In this document: piece after piece, positions 9,215-17,106 of the stretch
How the letters are laid out: every line of letters begins with the position of its first letter
Position numbering within the stretch: the stretch's first letter is position 1
NCBI GenBank assembly: GCA_022768465.1
Contig: JALELZ010000002.1
Coordinates: 62,001-126,000 of the forward strand
From: Lachnospiraceae bacterium
GTDB taxonomy: Bacteria; Bacillota; Clostridia; Lachnospirales; Lachnospiraceae
DNA length: 64,000 nucleotides
Direction: 5' to 3'
Notes under the pieces: generated by a model
Database searches by the model: none
What the model was told of the DNA's origin: nothing
The model's input: only the letters and a program-made list of their open reading frames with translations
Program-made: the position numbers and the translations under genes

Positions 9215-9240
9215 GCCCTGACGTCAGTCAGGGCTTTTTT
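9215..9240 (+). terminator. Riboswitch expression-platform terminator
   Basis: GCCCTGAC (9215-9222) pairs perfectly with GTCAGGGC (9227-9234) around GTCA and is followed by six T. It sits directly after the aptamer and 65 bases before metK. Confidence 0.9.
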
Positions 9241-9248
9241 AACGCCTT

Positions 9249-9262
9249 TATCTTATAAGATA
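9249..9262 (+). repeat. Perfect 14-bp palindrome in the metK leader
   Basis: TATCTTATAAGATA is exactly self-complementary. It lies between the riboswitch terminator and the metK ribosome binding site. It could be an operator or a small RNA hairpin, or chance in an AT-rich stretch. Confidence 0.4.
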
Positions 9263-9305
9263 GTACAAAGTCAAATTTATTATAGATTTTAGCGGAGGGC
9301 CGGAA

Positions 9306-10493
9306 TTGAAAAGATTATTTACATCAGAGTCTGTTACAGAAGGACATCCTGATAAGATCTGTGATCAGATCTCGGACGGTATTCTTGATGCAATAATTGC
9401 TCAGGATCAGAATGCACACGTTGCATGTGAGTCATTCTGTACTACAGGAACAGTTGTTATCATGGGAGAGATCTCCACAAATTGCTATGTTGATATCGAG
9501 AAGATAGCAAGAAATGTTATCTGCGGTATCGGATATGATGCAGCGGAGATGGGCTTTAACGGACATACCTGCGGAGTGCTCACAAGCATTCATGAGCAGT
9601 CAGGCGACATTGCAATGGGTGTTAACGAGTCTTATGAGTATAAGGACGGAGATGTTGACATCGCCAACTTAAGAGGCGCCGGTGACCAGGGTATCATGTT
9701 CGGCTATGCCTGCAGCGAGACAAAGGAATATATGCCTCTTGCAACAGTTCTTGCTCACGGAATCTGCAAGAAGCTTGCCGAGGTAAGAAAGAACGGCACA
9801 TTCAGCTATTTAAGACCTGATGGAAAGGGACAGGTAACTGTTGAATACGATGAGAACGGTAAGCCGTTCAGAGTTGACACAGTTGTTCTTTCTACACAGC
9901 ATTCCGAGAGTGTTTCCCTTGAGGAGCTCAGAAAGGATATGATCGAGGATGTTATCAAGAAGGTCATACCTGCAGAGCTTCTTGATGATGAGACAAAGTA
10001 TTTCATCAACCCTACAGGACGTTTCGTTATCGGAGGACCTGAGGGAGATACAGGACTTACAGGAAGAAAGATCATCGTAGACACCTATGGCGGAGCTGCA
10101 AGACACGGCGGCGGAGCATTCTCAGGAAAGGATCCGACAAAGGTTGACCGTTCAGCAGCATATGCTCTCAGACATATTGCTAAGAACATAGTTGCTGCAG
10201 GACTTGCAGAGCGCTGTGAGATCCAGGCCGGATACGCTATCGGTGTTGCCAAGCCGGTTTCTGTTACGGTAGATACCTTCGGAACAGGAAAATATCCTAG
10301 TGATAAGATCGAAGAGGCTGTTCTCAAGGTATTTGATTTAAGACCATATTCGATCATAAAGGATCTTGACCTTCTCAGACCTATTTATAAGAAGACCGCA
10401 GCATACGGACACTTCGGAAGAGAAGATGAGGACTTCACATGGGAGAAGCTGGATAAGGTTGATGAGCTTAAGGCTGTGATCGGAACACTCTGA
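9306..10493 (+). CDS. metK: S-adenosylmethionine synthetase
   Basis: A 395-aa enzyme that makes SAM from methionine and ATP in the cytoplasm. The TTG start has GGAGGG six bases upstream. Signature motifs are present: the ATP-binding [16 protein letters not shown] near the N-terminus, [12 protein letters not shown] in the middle and the P-loop-like [16 protein letters not shown] near residue 260-275. Length and motifs are normal for MetK. The gene sits behind a SAM riboswitch and terminator, so it is probably feedback-controlled by its own product. A terminator follows, making metK a single-gene unit apart from the upstream tRNA. Confidence 0.97.
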   Translation: MKRLFTSESVTEGHPDKICDQISDGILDAIIAQDQNAHVACESFCTTGTVVIMGEISTNCYVDIEKIARNVICGIGYDAAEMGFNGHTCGVLTSIHEQSGDIAMGVNESYEYKDGDVDIANLRGAGDQGIMFGYACSETKEYMPLATVLAHGICKKLAEVRKNGTFSYLRPDGKGQVTVEYDENGKPFRVDTVVLSTQHSESVSLEELRKDMIEDVIKKVIPAELLDDETKYFINPTGRFVIGGPEGDTGLTGRKIIVDTYGGAARHGGGAFSGKDPTKVDRSAAYALRHIAKNIVAAGLAERCEIQAGYAIGVAKPVSVTVDTFGTGKYPSDKIEEAVLKVFDLRPYSIIKDLDLLRPIYKKTAAYGHFGREDEDFTWEKLDKVDELKAVIGTL

Positions 10494-10519
10494 TTTCTTT
10501 AGAATATAATTATTATTTG

Positions 10520-10556
10520 ACCGCTGTTTATGGTATTTCCGTAGGCAGCGGTTTTT
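10520..10556 (+). terminator. Intrinsic terminator of metK
   Basis: ACCGCTG (10520-10526) pairs with CAGCGGT (10546-10552) around a 19-nt loop, followed by a run of T. Confidence 0.75.
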
Positions 10557-10603
10557 GTCTGATAAAAATCTATCTGTTTTCTTCTAAGTGCAGTTGCATA
10601 ATA

Positions 10604-10632
10604 TTGACAAAACATTTTTGATGAATTATTCT
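10604..10632 (+). promoter_or_regulatory. Strong promoter of the BMP transporter operon
   Basis: A consensus TTGACA (10604-10609), a 17-base spacer and TATTCT (10627-10632). The transcript would start near 10639, leaving a leader of about 120 nt. Confidence 0.75.
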
Positions 10633-10639
10633 TTAAAAG

Positions 10640-10730
10640 TGTTTTGTTAGGTGACCCGTTTTGCGGATGTTTTGCGGCCTTTTTTCAGACTGCACCATGC
10701 ACAACGGGCTGCAAATGTTATTTGTCTGAT
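10640..10730 (+). promoter_or_regulatory. Structured leader of the BMP operon (possible riboregulator)
   Basis: Within the leader CCCGTT (10655-10660) pairs with AACGGG (10703-10708), and CAGAC (10686-10690) pairs with GTCTG (10724-10728). The four arms interleave, as in an H-type pseudoknot. Two direct copies of GTTTTGCGG occur at 10658-10666 and 10669-10677. I do not recognise a known riboswitch class; the purine-riboswitch core was looked for and is absent. Confidence 0.35.
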
Positions 10731-10760
10731 TTTTCAGGCATATGATTTTGGGAGGAGAAA

Positions 10761-12035
10761 ATGAAAAAAGCTTTATCAATCGTTTTAGCTGCTTCTATGG
10801 TATTCGGTCTTTGTGCATGCGGCGGAAGCACAGCTGAAACAAAGGCACCTGAATCACAGGAGACTGAGGCTGAAGAGACAGAGGCTACAGAGGAAGCCGG
10901 CGAGACCAAGGATATCAAGATCGGTATGATCTGTATCGGTAACGACAACATGGCTTATGACCGCAACTTCTATATGGCAGCTGATGCAGCTAAGGAAGAG
11001 CTTGCTAAGAAGGGCATCAATGTTGAGTGGGTTTACACATATGATCATCCTGAAGGAGATCCTGTAGCAGCTGACTGTGAAGAGCTTGCAGATTCAGGCT
11101 GTGCAGCAGTTATCCTTAACTCATACGGTATGGAGCCTGCTATGCTTACAGTAGCAGCAGATTATCCTGATACACTTTTCTGTGCACTTACAAACGAGAC
11201 ATCTAAGTCAGATGAGCTTGAGAATACTGTTAATGCTTTCCCATCAATCTATGAGGGAAGATATCTTGCAGGTATCGCTGCAGGTATGAAGCTTAATGAG
11301 ATGATCGAAAACGGCGACATCACAGAGGATGAGGCTGTTATGGGTTATGTTGGAGCTTACACATACGCAGAGGTTGTTTCAGGCTATACAGCATTCTATC
11401 TTGGAGCAAAGTCAGTTTGCCCAAGCGTAAAGATGCTTGTTGAGTTCATCGGTTCATGGGGAGATCCTGCAGTAGAGGCTCAGACAGCTCAGGATCTTAT
11501 CGACAGAGGTGCAGTACTTATTTCACAGCACTCAGACGCAACAACACCTTCAACTACAGCTCAGGAGAACAATGTATACAGCGTTGGATACAATATCTCA
11601 ATGGTAGACGTTGCTCCTGATTCATCAATCGTTTCTTCACGTATTGACTGGACAAACTATTTCGTATACGTTATCGAGACACTTGCTAACGGCGGAACAG
11701 TTGATCAGGATTACATGCAGCACGGTGTAGCAGATGGCGATATTAAGCTTACAGATCTTAACGAGGCAGTTGCAGCTCCTGGAACAGCAGAGGCAATCGC
11801 AGAGGCTGAGGAGAAGATCAAGTCAGGCGAGCTTCATGTATTCGATACATCAACCTTCACAGTTGACGGAAAGACTCTTGAGAGCTCACTGGTTGACATT
11901 GATGCAGATTTTGATGCAACAGATGACGATACTGATGCTGTATCTGACGGATACTATCATGAGTCCTACTATAAGTCAGCTCCTTCATTCTCAGAGAGAA
12001 TCGACGGAATTGAGCTTATCAACGAAAAGTATTAA
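10761..12035 (+). CDS. BMP-family substrate-binding lipoprotein of an ABC importer
   Basis: A 424-aa extracytoplasmic binding protein. The lipobox LCAC puts the lipidated cysteine at C20, followed by a Thr/Glu-rich linker to about residue 48. The mature domain (DIKIGMICIG, YEGRYLAGIAAG, GYVGAYTYAEVVSGYTAFYLGA) fits the basic membrane protein (BMP/PnrA) family, which binds nucleosides in several studied cases. It heads an operon with one double ATPase and two permeases, the NupNOPQ arrangement. The ligand is inferred from the family, not read from the sequence. Codon use is highly biased (mostly CTT, GCA, ACA), as expected of an abundant protein. A GGAGG site precedes the ATG. Confidence 0.9.
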   Translation: MKKALSIVLAASMVFGLCACGGSTAETKAPESQETEAEETEATEEAGETKDIKIGMICIGNDNMAYDRNFYMAADAAKEELAKKGINVEWVYTYDHPEGDPVAADCEELADSGCAAVILNSYGMEPAMLTVAADYPDTLFCALTNETSKSDELENTVNAFPSIYEGRYLAGIAAGMKLNEMIENGDITEDEAVMGYVGAYTYAEVVSGYTAFYLGAKSVCPSVKMLVEFIGSWGDPAVEAQTAQDLIDRGAVLISQHSDATTPSTTAQENNVYSVGYNISMVDVAPDSSIVSSRIDWTNYFVYVIETLANGGTVDQDYMQHGVADGDIKLTDLNEAVAAPGTAEAIAEAEEKIKSGELHVFDTSTFTVDGKTLESSLVDIDADFDATDDDTDAVSDGYYHESYYKSAPSFSERIDGIELINEKY

Positions 12036-12052
12036 TTTCTTTTAGGACTTTT

Positions 12053-12092
12053 ACGGGACATGGCACACTTATGCGGGTCATGTCCCGTTCTT
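12053..12092 (+). terminator. Intercistronic hairpin after the binding-protein gene
   Basis: ACGGGACATG (12053-12062) pairs perfectly with CATGTCCCGT (12079-12088), followed by a weak T-rich tail. The ATPase gene continues 50 bases later without a clear promoter. The hairpin is thus more likely a partial terminator or mRNA 3'-end protector that raises binding-protein levels over the membrane components. Confidence 0.65.
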
Positions 12093-12139
12093 AATTCTTA
12101 TATGTAGTTTGGAATGTTTGTTATCAGGGGGATGAGATA

Positions 12140-13675
12140 TTGGAAAATACGCACGCAGTTGAATTCCGCGGAATTTCTAAATATTTCGGCGACGTTGCAG
12201 CCAATGATGATGTAGATCTTTATCTTGACAAAGGTGTCATCATGTCTTTGCTCGGAGAGAATGGTTCGGGCAAAACAACACTTATGAACATGCTTGCGGG
12301 AATCTATTTCCCTGACAGCGGAGAAATTCTTATAGACGGGAAACCCGTCATGATACGTTCCCCGAAGGATGCTTTCGAGAATCGTATCGGTATGATACAT
12401 CAGCACTTTATGCTTGTTGATGTTTTTACTGCTGCCGAAAATATCATTTTGGGTATTGATGGTGCAGAGAAACTGGATCTTAAGGTTATTGCTGATAAGG
12501 TTAGAGAAATCAGTGAGAAATACGGCTTTGAGATCGATCCAAATAAGAAAATATACGATATGTCTGTTTCAGAGAAGCAGACAGTCGAAATCATAAAGGT
12601 ACTTTACCGTGGCGCGGATATTCTTATACTTGATGAGCCAACAGCTGTACTTACTCCTCAGGAGACAGAAAAGCTCTTTAATGTCATGAGAGCCATGAAG
12701 GCTGACGGTAAATCTATCATAATAATTACACATAAGCTTAACGAGGTTATGGAGATCTCTGACGTTGTTGCTGTTTTAAGAAAAGGAAAGCATATAGCAA
12801 CAGTCAGAACAAACGAGACCAGTGAAGCTGAGCTTACCGAGATGATGGTAGGAAAGAAGGTTGAGCTTAATATTTACAGAGCTGAGCCTGTTGACATTAA
12901 GCCGAGACTTACTGTGGCAGGACTTACCTGTAAGGACGGGAATGGAGTAGCAAGACTTGATGATGTAGGCTTTATAGCATACGGCGGCGAGATATTGGGT
13001 ATCGCCGGCATTGCCGGATCCGGACAAAAGGAGCTTTTGGAAGCTGTTGCAGGCCTCAGAAGGATAGACAGCGGTTCTATTATATACAGTCCTGAAGGCA
13101 AACACCCGGAGGAGCTTGTAGGAAAGTCCCCTATGGAGATCAAGGATGCCGGTGTCGCACTTGCATTCGTTCCTGAGGACAGACTCGGTATGGGTCTTGT
13201 AGGCGGCATGGGAATGACCGGTAATATGATGCTTCGTTCATGGAATAAGAGCAAGGGCTTTTTCATAGACAAAAAAGCGCCGAGAGAGCTTGCGGAGCAG
13301 GTCTATGATTTCCTTGAGGTCGCTACGCCTGATATAGAGTATCCGGTCAGAAAGCTTTCCGGAGGAAATGTTCAGAAGGTTCTTGTAGGACGTGAGATAG
13401 CAACATCTCCTTCAGTACTTATGAGCGCCTATGCCGTAAGAGGACTTGATATCAATACCTCGTATGTTATCTACAACCTTATGGCAGATCAGAAGAAGAA
13501 AGGTACTGCAGTTATATTTGTCGGAGAGGATCTGGATGTTCTTATTGATCTTTGCGACAGAATTCTGGTGCTCTGCGGCGGAAAGGTATCAGGTATTGTT
13601 GATGCCCGTACGACTACCAAGGAGGAAATAGGTTTGCTGATGACAAGTGTCGGTGGAGAGGAGAATAGGAGATAA
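12140..13675 (+). CDS. ABC transporter double ATPase (sugar/nucleoside type)
   Basis: A 511-aa protein with two nucleotide-binding domains, as in NupO. Domain 1 has Walker A GENGSGKTT (about 39-46) and Walker B LILDEPTAVLTPQE, but its signature reads MSVSEKQ, with Ser where relatives usually have Gly. Domain 2 has the family-typical degenerate Walker A (GIAGSGQKE, about 290) and an intact LSGGNVQK signature; its Walker B region reads SVLMSAYAVRGLD rather than the usual AQPTRGLD. The start is TTG with a GGGGGA site upstream. The stop overlaps the permease ATG by one base (TAATG), indicating coupled translation. It energises uptake with the two following permeases. Confidence 0.9.
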   Translation: MENTHAVEFRGISKYFGDVAANDDVDLYLDKGVIMSLLGENGSGKTTLMNMLAGIYFPDSGEILIDGKPVMIRSPKDAFENRIGMIHQHFMLVDVFTAAENIILGIDGAEKLDLKVIADKVREISEKYGFEIDPNKKIYDMSVSEKQTVEIIKVLYRGADILILDEPTAVLTPQETEKLFNVMRAMKADGKSIIIITHKLNEVMEISDVVAVLRKGKHIATVRTNETSEAELTEMMVGKKVELNIYRAEPVDIKPRLTVAGLTCKDGNGVARLDDVGFIAYGGEILGIAGIAGSGQKELLEAVAGLRRIDSGSIIYSPEGKHPEELVGKSPMEIKDAGVALAFVPEDRLGMGLVGGMGMTGNMMLRSWNKSKGFFIDKKAPRELAEQVYDFLEVATPDIEYPVRKLSGGNVQKVLVGREIATSPSVLMSAYAVRGLDINTSYVIYNLMADQKKKGTAVIFVGEDLDVLIDLCDRILVLCGGKVSGIVDARTTTKEEIGLLMTSVGGEENRR

Positions 13676-14829
13676 TGAATGAAAAAACACCTTTGATCCA
13701 TATTTCCAAAAGGGAAAATGCCGACAAAAGGATGATATGGTGCATACGTTTAGCTGCATTTATAGTTGCACTTTTACTCAGCTGCCTTATATTCATGGCT
13801 GCAGGAGCCAATCCGGCTGAGGCGTATAAAACTCTTATAACCGGAGCACTCGGTAAAAAGAGCGGTATCAAGCAGGTCGTTAAGACTGCAACACCGCTTC
13901 TCGGAGCTGCAATTGCTCTTGCACCTTGCTTTAAGATGAAGTTTTGGAATATAGGTGCTGAGGGTCAGATCACCGTAGGTGCTATGGCAGCTGCATTTTT
14001 TGCCATCAACTTCGGAAAAAACTGGAATTCAGGACTTTTACTTCCTGTTATGGGCATTGCAGCAATGCTTATGGGCGCATTTTGGGCTGGTCTTCCGGCT
14101 ATATTTAAGGCTAAGTGGAAGACTAACGAGACCTTATTCACTCTCATGCTTAACTATATTGCTATAGGTATAGTCGGCTGGCTGCAGGGTGGTCCGTGGG
14201 AAGGTAAGCAGGGCTCTCAGGTTATACCGAACTTTGCACCTGCTGCAGTTCTTCCTAAGGTATTCGGAGTTCACTGCGGATGGATAATAGTGCTTCTTCT
14301 TGTGGCATTTATATTTGTATATATGAATTACACAAAGCACGGATATGAGATTTCGGTACTCGGCGAATCGGAAAATACTGCTAGATATGCAGGAATGAAT
14401 GTAACTAAGATAACAGTTCGTACTGCATGCCTTTCAGGCGCTATCTGCGGTCTTGTTGGCTTTATGGTTTCATCAGGAGCAAACCAGACGCTTTATGCGG
14501 ACGTTGCGGACGGTGTCGGATTTACTGCGATAACGGTTGCATGGCTTGCTCAGCTTAATCCGTTTGCTATGATACTTATATCATTGTTATTCGGAGTATT
14601 AAGCAAGGGAGCTTCAAGTATGCAGACCGGTCTTGCAATACCGTCATCTGTATCCAGCATAATTAAAGGACTTTTACTTTTCTGTCTGCTTGGCTGTGAG
14701 TTCTTCATTAACTATAAGCTGAGCCTTAGACATTCGGAAGAAAAGAACAGTACGACATCTAAGACAGAAAAGGCTGCAGCCGCTCAGCGTGCTGATTCGG
14801 ATAATAACAATGCCGGAAAGGAGGTATAA
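13675..14829 (+). CDS. ABC transporter permease, BMP/nucleoside type (first)
   Basis: A 384-aa membrane protein with about eight to ten hydrophobic segments, of the branched-chain/ribose permease superfamily (NupP-like). Diagnostic stretches are PLLGAAIALAPCFKMKFWNIGAEGQI and TAITVAWLAQLNP. The last 40 residues form a charged cytoplasmic tail (HSEEKNSTTSKTEKAAAAQ). It overlaps the ATPase stop by one base and ends five bases before the second permease, so the two form the heterodimeric channel of the same importer. Confidence 0.9.
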   Translation: MNEKTPLIHISKRENADKRMIWCIRLAAFIVALLLSCLIFMAAGANPAEAYKTLITGALGKKSGIKQVVKTATPLLGAAIALAPCFKMKFWNIGAEGQITVGAMAAAFFAINFGKNWNSGLLLPVMGIAAMLMGAFWAGLPAIFKAKWKTNETLFTLMLNYIAIGIVGWLQGGPWEGKQGSQVIPNFAPAAVLPKVFGVHCGWIIVLLLVAFIFVYMNYTKHGYEISVLGESENTARYAGMNVTKITVRTACLSGAICGLVGFMVSSGANQTLYADVADGVGFTAITVAWLAQLNPFAMILISLLFGVLSKGASSMQTGLAIPSSVSSIIKGLLLFCLLGCEFFINYKLSLRHSEEKNSTTSKTEKAAAAQRADSDNNNAGKEV

Positions 14830-14834
14830 CGAAT

Positions 14835-15821
14835 ATGAGCTTTAATTATATCGGTCTTATCAAGGCTGCCGTACTTAACGGCACACCGCTTCTTTTCGGT
14901 ACCTCCGGTGAGATACTTACAGAAAAATCCGGAAACTTAAACCTCGGAGTCGAAGGTCTTATGTTCATGGGCGGAGCATTCGGACTCTGCGGAGCATTTG
15001 TTTATGACAATATTGCTGGAGATTCGGCTGTTGGCTTTATAGCTGTTGCAATAGCATTTATATGTGCTTTCTTAGCCGGTGTTCTGGGTTCACTTATTTT
15101 CAGCTTCCTTACGGTAACACTTCGTGCCAATCAGAATGTTACAGGCCTTGCACTTACTATATTCGGTACCGGTGTGGGACAGTTCGTCGGAGAGCTTATG
15201 AGACTCAAAGTAGGCGGAAATGTTTCAGTAAGCAATTCGCTTAAGAGTGCATTCTCAGGCGCTGTATTCCCTAAGGCAATGCAGAAAATACCTGTACTCG
15301 GTGAAATCTTATTCAGCTACAATTTCTTTGTCTATATAGGTGTAGTTATAGTCGTGTTAATGTGGTGGTTTATGAATCATACAAGAAAGGGACTTTACCT
15401 CAGAGCTGTCGGAGAATCACCGTCTACAGCTGACGCTGCCGGTATCAATGTTACTCGCTGCAGATACATTGCAACCTGTCTCGGAGGCGGTATTTCAGCA
15501 CTCGGAGGAATGGTTCATACAATGACTATCGCAGGCTGTGTATGGAATCACAACGCACTTGCAGGTGAAGGCTGGGTAGCTGTTGCACTTGTTATTTTCT
15601 GTTTGTGGAGACCGCTCAATGCTATTTGGGGATCGATACTTTTCGGAGGACTGCTTATTCTTTATCTGCGACTGCCGTTAGCGTTCCTTCCTACTCAGAT
15701 TTATAAGATAGTTCCATATATCGCCACGGCTGTAGTGCTTGTAATCGTTTCAATGAGACGACGCAGAGAGGATCAGCCGCCGGAGTCACTCGGACTCAAC
15801 TACTTCAGAGAGGAACGATAA
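14835..15821 (+). CDS. ABC transporter permease, BMP/nucleoside type (second)
   Basis: A 328-aa membrane protein with about nine hydrophobic segments, NupQ-like. Motifs ILTEKSGNLNLGVEGLM and ALTIFGTGVG are typical of this permease partner. AAAGGAGG precedes the ATG. It is the last gene of the importer operon and is followed by a strong terminator. Confidence 0.9.
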   Translation: MSFNYIGLIKAAVLNGTPLLFGTSGEILTEKSGNLNLGVEGLMFMGGAFGLCGAFVYDNIAGDSAVGFIAVAIAFICAFLAGVLGSLIFSFLTVTLRANQNVTGLALTIFGTGVGQFVGELMRLKVGGNVSVSNSLKSAFSGAVFPKAMQKIPVLGEILFSYNFFVYIGVVIVVLMWWFMNHTRKGLYLRAVGESPSTADAAGINVTRCRYIATCLGGGISALGGMVHTMTIAGCVWNHNALAGEGWVAVALVIFCLWRPLNAIWGSILFGGLLILYLRLPLAFLPTQIYKIVPYIATAVVLVIVSMRRRREDQPPESLGLNYFREER

Positions 15822-15835
15822 TTTAATCTTGCTTT

Positions 15836-15872
15836 AAAAGCTCGGAGGATAATATCCTTTCCGGGCTTTTTT
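15836..15872 (+). terminator. Intrinsic terminator of the BMP importer operon
   Basis: AAAAGCTCGG (15836-15845) pairs with CCGGGCTTTT (15861-15870), with one wobble; an inner AGGAT/ATCCT pair extends the stem. A T-run follows. Confidence 0.85.
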
Positions 15873-16049
15873 GTTCTTAAAATCTGTCACTGCAGTTTGA
15901 TATACAGCTGTATGAGAATAGCCGGACTTATAGCGTAAATGAAAAAACATAACAAAAAATTGCTTTATCCCGATACATATGGAATACTGTAGATATATTG
16001 AACAAATTTCAGATAATGACTGAAACATTCTTATATATTGACGATTGTA

Positions 16050-16080
16050 AATGACGATAGTCATTCTGGTTTCTTATAAT
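16050..16080 (+). promoter_or_regulatory. Promoter with overlapping inverted repeat before the lipoprotein gene
   Basis: TATAAT at 16075-16080. The -35 zone (about 16051-16057, ATGACGA) is poor, and it is covered by the inverted repeat AATGAC-GATA-GTCATT (16050-16065). A repeat placed over the -35 suggests an operator. Otherwise 15873-16112 is AT-rich sequence with no gene. Confidence 0.4.
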
Positions 16081-16112
16081 ATGTCTGACAACAATTAAGG
16101 AAGGAGGATGCC

Positions 16113-16928
16113 ATGAGAAAACACAACTTGCTTTTTATATCATTTTCGCTGGCAGCTTCGCTTACAGCCTGCGGAAAGACATCGGTTGTTGAATCAAATA
16201 TCGGCGCAGAGACTATCGCAGAGTCTGAAACTACGGCTGAGGCAGAAAATACAGCTAAGACGGCTGCAGCGGATGCAGAACTCATATCCGGAACTGAGAC
16301 TTTAGGATCAGTATCAGAAACAGAATCCGTACCAATAACTGCATATGATGATTTGATTTTACGTTTCAGCTTACTGGCAGATGATCCTCGTTCATTTTCG
16401 CTGACTGATACTGACGGATCAGGAGAGATGAATTATCTTATTACCGCCATTGAAATGGAAGATAATTATGGCGGTAAGGCTTCGGACATGACGGGTTACG
16501 CGCTTAAGGATCTTAATTATGACGGAATACCTGAGCTTGCAATAGGAACTGTAAATGAATACGGTGCATTTCTGACAGACCTTTTCACATTGGTTGATGG
16601 CAAGCCGCATATGGTATTCGGTGAGTTTGGAGAAAACTATGCACGTGTAAAAAATGGAAGCTTTTTCTATGATGATTATCACAGTGCCTCGGAATACGGC
16701 AAAGGAATTTATTATTTTAATGATGACGGTACTGCACTTGTCTGCAATGAATTTTATTTTATATGTTCTTTGGACGGTGATGATGCTTATGCTGTTGTAT
16801 ATTATAATATGAGCGGCAGTTGGGATATCGAAGATTCAACCGAATCGTCTGTGTCTGTCGACGACTTCTATGCCTGGGAGCCGGAATATGATTATCTTCC
16901 TATAATACCGTTCTCAGCTGCTGATTGA
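16113..16928 (+). CDS. Lipoprotein of unknown function
   Basis: A 271-aa protein with a clear lipobox (LTAC, lipidated C20) and a GGAGG site before the ATG. Residues 21-75 are an Ala/Glu/Thr-rich linker of the kind that spans the wall. The folded part contains LNYDGIPELAIG (about residue 143), a Ca-binding-like motif shared with FG-GAP/VCBS-type repeats and many clostridial lipoproteins, and several acidic-aromatic stretches. I do not recognise a specific family. It has its own promoter and is not tightly linked to its neighbours. Confidence 0.7.
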   Translation: MRKHNLLFISFSLAASLTACGKTSVVESNIGAETIAESETTAEAENTAKTAAADAELISGTETLGSVSETESVPITAYDDLILRFSLLADDPRSFSLTDTDGSGEMNYLITAIEMEDNYGGKASDMTGYALKDLNYDGIPELAIGTVNEYGAFLTDLFTLVDGKPHMVFGEFGENYARVKNGSFFYDDYHSASEYGKGIYYFNDDGTALVCNEFYFICSLDGDDAYAVVYYNMSGSWDIEDSTESSVSVDDFYAWEPEYDYLPIIPFSAAD

Positions 16929-17106
16929 TACGAAGGTTATTCGAATTTCTTTTTAATATATATGCCGTAAATGATATCAATCTTTCAAATTATGACAGAT
17001 ATCTTTACGGTATATTTTAGCTGCAGATGTTTTCAATACCGGAAACTGTATATAAAAATGTCACATTTTCAGTGTATAATAAAAATTTACATCATGATAA
17101 AGGGAG

